64,000 nt of DNA from assembly GCA_934229625.1 (NCBI GenBank), contig CAKQDU010000007.1:1-64000 (forward strand). The letters run 5' to 3'. The position numbers were made by a program, and so were the translations under genes. This DNA is from an uncultured Alphaproteobacteria bacterium. GTDB taxonomy: Bacteria; Pseudomonadota; Alphaproteobacteria; RF32; CAG-239. Below the pieces are notes generated by a model, which was given only the letters and a program-made list of their open reading frames with translations, did no database searches and had not been told where the DNA came from. Below, one piece after another: positions 59,310 through 64,000 of the stretch (the stretch's first letter is position 1; the number at the start of each line of letters is the position of its first letter).

Positions 59310-60275
59310 TTATTCCTGTTTTTGTTCCGGTAAAATATATTTATCCAAACTGATATTTGTTTGTTTCATGGCAGACGCTATTTTAGTCAGCTTGCCATCA
59401 ACGTAAAAATCAACATTATAATATCGTCCGACAGAAACAATTATTCCACGTTCGTTCGGAACATCATATTTGAAGCCTTTACTATATATTCCGCTCAGCA
59501 GAATTTTATCACCTTGTTTGAGTTCCAACCAAGATGGACCGGCAAATGAAATGCGGATTTTAGTAGGCGTCGGCGAGGCCGGCTCGTCAGATGCCGATTT
59601 AGTTTCAGGTTCTTCAGCCGTCACAGAGTTTTCTGTTTTTACTTCGGTGTTTACTTCTGTGTTTACTTCTGTGTTTATCGTTTCGTTTTCCGATTTTTTT
59701 GTTTCTTGCTCAATATTTTTTGTGACAGTCTCAGCCTCTGCCACAGGCTCTTTTTTTTCTGTTTCCGTATTTTCAGATACCGCATCTATCTGTTCAGGCT
59801 CGGTTTCTTCTATTATCACAGGTTCTGGCACAACATCATTTTGCGCCATTTCCTTTTCTTCGGACAGCCGTTTTTCTTGGTTATAGGAAGAAACACCACG
59901 CCAAACCGCAAAAATCAGCAATATTCCGACCAATCCTATTATCACATGACGCAAATTCGGACCGGCATATTCCACAGCCGGTGCATTTTCTTCATTGCTG
60001 ATGTCCTCATCGTTTTCCTGCTCAGCATAAACCGCCTGACGATACGCCTGCACTATACGCGGCGAATTTAAACCTAAATATTCGGCATAACTGCGAACAA
60101 ACCCCAACCCGTACGGAATTGGAGGCAAATCCTTTGACGACAAATTTTCTATGGCTTCCAAATAAAATTTACGAATACATAAATCTTTAGACACATCGCC
60201 TAAAGTTTTGCCTTTTTTCAGACGGGTATTACGCAATAATTCCCCGACATTTTGCGCTTCATCTGTTTCTAACAT
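59310..60275 (-). CDS. rodZ: RodZ-like cytoskeletal/membrane HTH protein
   Basis: 321 residues. Cytoplasmic HTH of the Xre type (LRNTRLKKGKTLGDVSKDLC... PPIPYGLGFVRSYAEYLG), one transmembrane helix (HVIIGLVGILLIFAVWRGV), a Thr/Glu/Pro-rich periplasmic linker with EVNTEVNTEV repeats, and a C-terminal DUF4115 domain (FAGPSWLELKQGDKILL). RodZ links MreB to the wall machinery; mreB is not in the window. Confidence 0.85.
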   Translation of the reverse strand: MLETDEAQNVGELLRNTRLKKGKTLGDVSKDLCIRKFYLEAIENLSSKDLPPIPYGLGFVRSYAEYLGLNSPRIVQAYRQAVYAEQENDEDISNEENAPAVEYAGPNLRHVIIGLVGILLIFAVWRGVSSYNQEKRLSEEKEMAQNDVVPEPVIIEETEPEQIDAVSENTETEKKEPVAEAETVTKNIEQETKKSENETINTEVNTEVNTEVKTENSVTAEEPETKSASDEPASPTPTKIRISFAGPSWLELKQGDKILLSGIYSKGFKYDVPNERGIIVSVGRYYNVDFYVDGKLTKIASAMKQTNISLDKYILPEQKQE

Positions 60276-60324
60276 ATTTTAATCAGCCCTTTTCTTTTCA
60301 ATTTGGGTGTTTATAACATACTTT

Positions 60325-62541
60325 TCAGTTGATTGCAATAGTATGATCATAAGCATAAGCCAATAATTGCGGACGCACGCTGTTTTTCGGAGATTTAAGC
60401 AAACTGCGCACATAATCGGCAACATCTTCATTTTTCATACTTAAAATCATCTTTTTGACGCTGGCGTAAGCCGCGCCTGAAACCGACAGATTTCTATATC
60501 CCAAACCAATTAGAGCCATCGCCTCCAAAGGATTGCTTGCCATCTCTCCGCAGACCGAACAATAGACTTTGTATTGCCCAGCCTTATCAACAATCATTTT
60601 CATAAGTTTTAAAAACGGCGCCGACAGCACGTCATATCGAGCCGTCAAGCGAGGATTTCCTCTATCGCAGGCAAACACAAACTGATACAAATCATTTGTA
60701 CCGACAGATATAAAATCAACTTGCTGCAAAATTTCATCGAGCTGAAACAACAAAGACGGAACCTCTATCATTATACCGACATTAACTTTTGACGCGGTTG
60801 GACGGCAACGCTGTTTTTCGCGCTCATACTCAAGCATCAATGTTTCTTTAGCCTCCAAAAATTCCTCACAAGTAGAAATCATCGGAAACATGACATTCAA
60901 CTCTTTTCCGGCTGCCGCTCTAAGCATTGCGCGAATCTGCTGACGTAAAATGGAGCGTCTGTCTAAGGTAATACGAATAGAGCGCCACCCTATCGCAGGG
61001 TTATCTTCTTTAATTTCTCCCCAATAAGGCAAAAATTTATCCGAACCGACATCCAGACTACGAAAAATAATTTTTTTGTTGCCCAACGCATCATATAACC
61101 GCGCGTATTGTTTACGCTGGCTTTCAACATCCGGCATTTTATCGGCTGACATAAAAGTAATTTCTGTCCGGTATAAACCGATGCCGTCGCAATGGGTCGG
61201 CTTTATATAGTCATAGTCCAAATCCAGACCATAGTTCAGCGCCAGATTGATTTTTATATCGTCTTTAGTTTTGGTCGGATGAGAACTTAAACTTTCCAAT
61301 TCTTCAAAAATTTTTTGCAATCCGACAGACTTTTTTTGATATTCGGAAATAATTTGGGCAGAAGGATTGGGATATAATGTTCCGTCATTTCCGTTTACGG
61401 CCACAACTTCTCCGGCCTTCACTTCTTTTAAAATACCATATATTTTTGCTACAACCGGAATGTTAAGCGCCTTAGCCACAATAACAACATGCATAGTTGG
61501 AGAGCATTCTTCTATTACCAGCGCTTTAATTTTTGTATAGTTATAATCCATCAAATCGGCCGGTCCCATACTTTGGGCTATAACAATAATATCCTCATCG
61601 CCAGAGATAAACTCATGGTCTGCATCACCGCTTATAAACGCTCTGAGCCGGTCGGAAACATCGCGTAAATCATAAAGCTTTTCTTTTATATACGGGTCGT
61701 TTGTGGCAGAAAGTTTACTCCACATGTCTTCATAAACATGCTCAACAGCAGCTTCTGCCGTATAACCTTTGGCAATATCCGCGCTTATTTTTTTATACCA
61801 CCCTTTATCCAACGCAAAAAGACGATACGCTTCCATAATTTCGGTGGTGTTTCCAATATAACTGCCGGCCTGTGCAATTTTTTTATCTATATATTCCACC
61901 ATTTTGCGGCGCCCCTCGGCCAGCTTTGATTGCTCCAATTCGGCGTTATCCGCAAAAATATTAACCAAAGCGCGCTGACGATAGTGCAGAACAGCCTTGC
62001 CGACACCATACCCTTTGTTTATACTGACACCATGCAGAGCATCGCGCATCACAATGCCTTTTTCGCGAATAAGCTGATTTTTATAATCTTCAAAAACACG
62101 TGATGTAAACAAATCCGTCAGCGGCAAACAAAGAGTTTCAACTTCTTCACTCTGCTTATCATCAAATCCCAAAGCATTATGCTTGACTAAAACGGCAACT
62201 CCTATAGTAATATGCATACGGGTTACCGGTATACTGATTAAAGAGGTGTTTTTCGTCTCATCCACACAGATTTTTGTAACCTTTTCAGACGCGCTGCAGC
62301 CTATGGCTCCTTCTTCATAACGAATGTTTGTTTTATAATCCGCAGCCTGAAGCGCTCCGACAAGTTCTAAATAATTTTCGTCTGCTGTAGCATATAAAAG
62401 CGCTTCATCAACATTAAGCGAATCGACAAGCGACTGCAAAATTTTATGAATTTTTTCAGGCATCGAAGATTTTGCCGATAACTCCTCGCTGATAACTTTT
62501 TGAATGGCAAGCGCCTCGCTGACAATGCCCGACGTATTCAT
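60325..62541 (-). CDS. ptsP: Phosphoenolpyruvate-protein phosphotransferase PtsP (EI-Ntr)
   Basis: 738 residues: N-terminal GAF domain (residues about 20-165), then enzyme I. The His domain has ECSPTMHVVIVAKALNIPVV, with the phospho-His in an altered context (usually TSHAAI); the PEP-binding barrel has LYRTEITFM, GWRSIRITLDRR, FMISTCEEF-like FPMISTCEEF, DFISVGTNDLYQF and the Cys in VCGEMA. Donates phosphate to HPr (19505). GAF domains in this family sense glutamine. Confidence 0.93.
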   Translation of the reverse strand: MNTSGIVSEALAIQKVISEELSAKSSMPEKIHKILQSLVDSLNVDEALLYATADENYLELVGALQAADYKTNIRYEEGAIGCSASEKVTKICVDETKNTSLISIPVTRMHITIGVAVLVKHNALGFDDKQSEEVETLCLPLTDLFTSRVFEDYKNQLIREKGIVMRDALHGVSINKGYGVGKAVLHYRQRALVNIFADNAELEQSKLAEGRRKMVEYIDKKIAQAGSYIGNTTEIMEAYRLFALDKGWYKKISADIAKGYTAEAAVEHVYEDMWSKLSATNDPYIKEKLYDLRDVSDRLRAFISGDADHEFISGDEDIIVIAQSMGPADLMDYNYTKIKALVIEECSPTMHVVIVAKALNIPVVAKIYGILKEVKAGEVVAVNGNDGTLYPNPSAQIISEYQKKSVGLQKIFEELESLSSHPTKTKDDIKINLALNYGLDLDYDYIKPTHCDGIGLYRTEITFMSADKMPDVESQRKQYARLYDALGNKKIIFRSLDVGSDKFLPYWGEIKEDNPAIGWRSIRITLDRRSILRQQIRAMLRAAAGKELNVMFPMISTCEEFLEAKETLMLEYEREKQRCRPTASKVNVGIMIEVPSLLFQLDEILQQVDFISVGTNDLYQFVFACDRGNPRLTARYDVLSAPFLKLMKMIVDKAGQYKVYCSVCGEMASNPLEAMALIGLGYRNLSVSGAAYASVKKMILSMKNEDVADYVRSLLKSPKNSVRPQLLAYAYDHTIAIN

Positions 62542-62637
62542 CTTTTATCCCTTGTATATTTATAAATTATAGTTGCAACCTTACTTTTAGTGTTTATACT
62601 ACTTTTCAGTTTATGTAAACACAAAAAGGAGATAAAA

Positions 62638-63003
62638 ATGGCAAACACATACAAACGCGGCCAAAACGACAGACGCCCGTGGGGAACTTGGGAAGTTGTT
62701 GACTGCGGCGAAGGATTCTGCGTTAAACACATTGTAGTTGACCCTAACGGAATTTTATCACTACAACTGCATCACGGCAGAGCCGAACATTGGAATATTG
62801 TGCGCGGCACGGCAACCGTAACTCTCGGCGAAGAAGTTTTAACTAAAAAAGCCGGCGAATCCGTATATATTCCGGTAGAAACAAAACACCGAATCCAAAA
62901 CACAACATCTGAACCGATGGAATTTATCGAGGTTCAGGTCGGCGAAAATCTGGATGAAAACGATATTGTCCGCTTTGAAGATAAATACGGCCGCACTAAA
63001 TAA
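62638..63003 (+). CDS. Stand-alone cupin (phosphomannose isomerase type II-like)
   Basis: 121 residues from the ATG at 62638 (AAAGGAG upstream). RPWGTWEVVDCGEGFCVKHI and LQLHHGRAEHWNIVRGTATVTLG match the cupin half of bifunctional mannose-1-phosphate guanylyltransferase/isomerases, with His, Glu and His metal ligands. The guanylyltransferase half is absent, so it may act alone as a mannose-6-phosphate isomerase or sugar-binding protein. Confidence 0.85.
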   Translation: MANTYKRGQNDRRPWGTWEVVDCGEGFCVKHIVVDPNGILSLQLHHGRAEHWNIVRGTATVTLGEEVLTKKAGESVYIPVETKHRIQNTTSEPMEFIEVQVGENLDENDIVRFEDKYGRTK

Positions 63004-63060
63004 AATTTTATGTGTATAAGTCGGGCATTTTAAAGAATCCCTCTTGAACTTTTTTAAAGG

Positions 63061-63076
63061 TTAATGAATCCTTAAC
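63061..63076 (+). promoter_or_regulatory. Candidate CtrA box upstream of the ApaG-like gene
   Basis: TTAA-TGAATCC-TTAAC is an exact match to TTAA-N7-TTAAC, the Caulobacter CtrA consensus, 23 bases before the ATG at 63099. The genome is AT-rich, so chance matches occur. Confidence 0.4.
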
Positions 63077-63098
63077 ATAAAGTTCGGAGGGATTTTTG

Positions 63099-63500
63099 AT
63101 GTTAAATGATTTTGATTATTCTACAACACAAACCGGTGACATTATTGTTTCGGCATGTCAGGAATTATTAGAAAAAAATGAAACAAAGCAGGAGCTTTGG
63201 GGATATGTGTTGAGAATTGAAAATAATTCCAATGAACGTATACGTTTGACATCTAAAGACGTGTGCATCACTGATGAAAAAGGCAATAACCGCTATATGC
63301 CGAGTTTTGGCTTTAATGGTGAGCTGCCTGATTTGGAGCCTGGAGAATGCTTTGAATTTGAAGACACGGCGCAATCGTACGGCTCGGCCGTTCTTTATGG
63401 ATATTGCAAAGCTTTGACAACAAAAGGAAAAGAACTCAAAATCAAGCTGCCTGTGCTTAATCTGAGTTCTTCCCGAAAATCGTCTGTTTGTTTTTGCTGA
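63099..63500 (+). CDS. apaG: ApaG-domain (DUF525) protein
   Basis: 133 residues. YVLRIENNSNERIRLTSKDV, ITDEKGNNRYMPSFGFNGE-like region and LEPGECFEFEDTAQSYGSAV match ApaG, an immunoglobulin-like beta fold. In enterobacteria ApaG is tied to diadenosine tetraphosphate and metal homeostasis, but its activity is unclear. GGAGGGA lies before the ATG. Ends in an unusual SSRKSSVCFC tail. Convergent with the last gene. Confidence 0.8.
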   Translation: MLNDFDYSTTQTGDIIVSACQELLEKNETKQELWGYVLRIENNSNERIRLTSKDVCITDEKGNNRYMPSFGFNGELPDLEPGECFEFEDTAQSYGSAVLYGYCKALTTKGKELKIKLPVLNLSSSRKSSVCFC

Positions 63501-63971
63501 TTAGTATTCGGTGATTGAGGTATTGCCTTTAATATACATATTCAGGTATTTGTGAATATTCATATCCATATGCTCATCAAAAGCATTAAACAGTTTTACA
63601 ACCATCTCATTCCAATATTTTTCTTTATCCTCAATATTTGTATCTATTGGCATACTTAATTCTCGATAGGCTTCTACTGAAGTTTGAGCCGACGACTTAT
63701 TATCGGTAACTTTGAGCAAAACACTTAAATTTGCATGATATTTCAAACGGTCTTTTTGCAAAAGCTGTTCAGCTTTTTCTTCTTTTTCGGTCACGCTGGC
63801 ATCTTTAATAATAAATTCTGCCACGCGCTCAGAAGAATAGTCAACAGCTTCCAGACGCTCATCAGCCCAAGTTTTGGCTGTTTTTTCAATAGAAATCGGG
63901 AATAAATGTTCTACATTCGGACGGGTGAAAGACGGGGTAAATTCAGATTTAACTTCAATTTTTTTAACCAT
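63501..63971 (-). CDS. Hypothetical protein
   Basis: 156 residues, hydrophilic, predicted helical, no signal peptide. KYWNEMVVKLFNAFDEHMD near the C terminus is the most structured part. The frame is open upstream to the edge of the window with no in-frame stop in the remaining 29 bases, so a longer protein starting outside the window cannot be excluded. Family not recognised. Confidence 0.6.
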   Translation of the reverse strand: MVKKIEVKSEFTPSFTRPNVEHLFPISIEKTAKTWADERLEAVDYSSERVAEFIIKDASVTEKEEKAEQLLQKDRLKYHANLSVLLKVTDNKSSAQTSVEAYRELSMPIDTNIEDKEKYWNEMVVKLFNAFDEHMDMNIHKYLNMYIKGNTSITEY

Positions 63972-64000
63972 TAACTCTATAGGTTTTTTGTTGTCAAAAT

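Noticed and set aside
1..64000. CRISPR array to accompany the Cas1 homologue
   Set aside because: I found no series of regularly spaced 24-48 base repeats on reading the window; the repeats present are coding repeats, paired direct repeats or palindromes.

Overview
The window looks like the chromosome of an AT-rich alphaproteobacterium, probably an uncultured host-associated lineage. The grounds are: a CtrA cell-cycle regulator (53351-54040) and a ChpT-type phosphotransferase (28864-29469); TrmFO, a nitrogen-type PTS (PtsP, HPr, EIIA-Man), LpxC and BamD; a bacterial type A RNase P RNA; and operon orders familiar from that class (lepB-rnc-era, lpxC-bamD-recN, hisS-prfA). I saw no insertion sequence, prophage, integrase or CRISPR array.

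Layout. 1-9150: SMI1-like gene, sua5/tsaC, then a minus-strand pair uvrB plus a cas1 homologue, two small secreted proteins, cysE, an alpha/beta hydrolase and lepB-rnc-era. 9151-14381: rplM-rpsI, two prepilin-like genes each behind a structured leader RNA, and nagA-nagB. 14386-23258: ruvC-yebC, a one-domain DEAD-box-like protein, ftsH, a PTS cluster ending in an orphan DNA methyltransferase, and a kinase-less multi-PAS protein. 23358-26723: tsaB, ihfB, a LapA-like gene, accD and a predicted repeat-rich protein. 26875-37554: a frameshifted Cys-rich secreted protein, chpT, trmFO with two squalene-synthase-related genes, a metallophosphatase and small envelope proteins. 37811-41839: a 780-residue Cys-rich secreted protein, a membrane protein with a dense cysteine block, and about 950 bp of repeat-rich non-coding DNA. 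41840-50694: a long minus-strand run, rnpB, lpxC, bamD, recN, uvrC, pgsA, response regulator, sensor kinase. 50816-64000: outer-membrane protein, glmM, ctrA, sodB, tRNA-Glu, two more prepilin-like genes, prfA, hisS, rodZ, ptsP, a cupin, an ApaG-like protein and a hypothetical gene.

The core is ordinary housekeeping. The accessory theme is surface variation. Four prepilin-like proteins share a G|RSMIEML processing site and a C-terminal cysteine pattern, and there are two large Cys-rich secreted proteins. Their control regions are unusual: two leaders whose closing helix competes with a terminator; two 176-bp cassettes bounded by perfect 21-bp inverted repeats around a promoter; a (CT)7 tract that leaves one pilin start out of frame; and a one-base frameshift in a Cys-rich gene. 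The other stand-out is a Cas1 homologue, without other cas genes, that follows uvrB by 2 bp and seems to have lost catalytic residues. All functional statements rest on reading the sequence and remembered family features; no database search was run.
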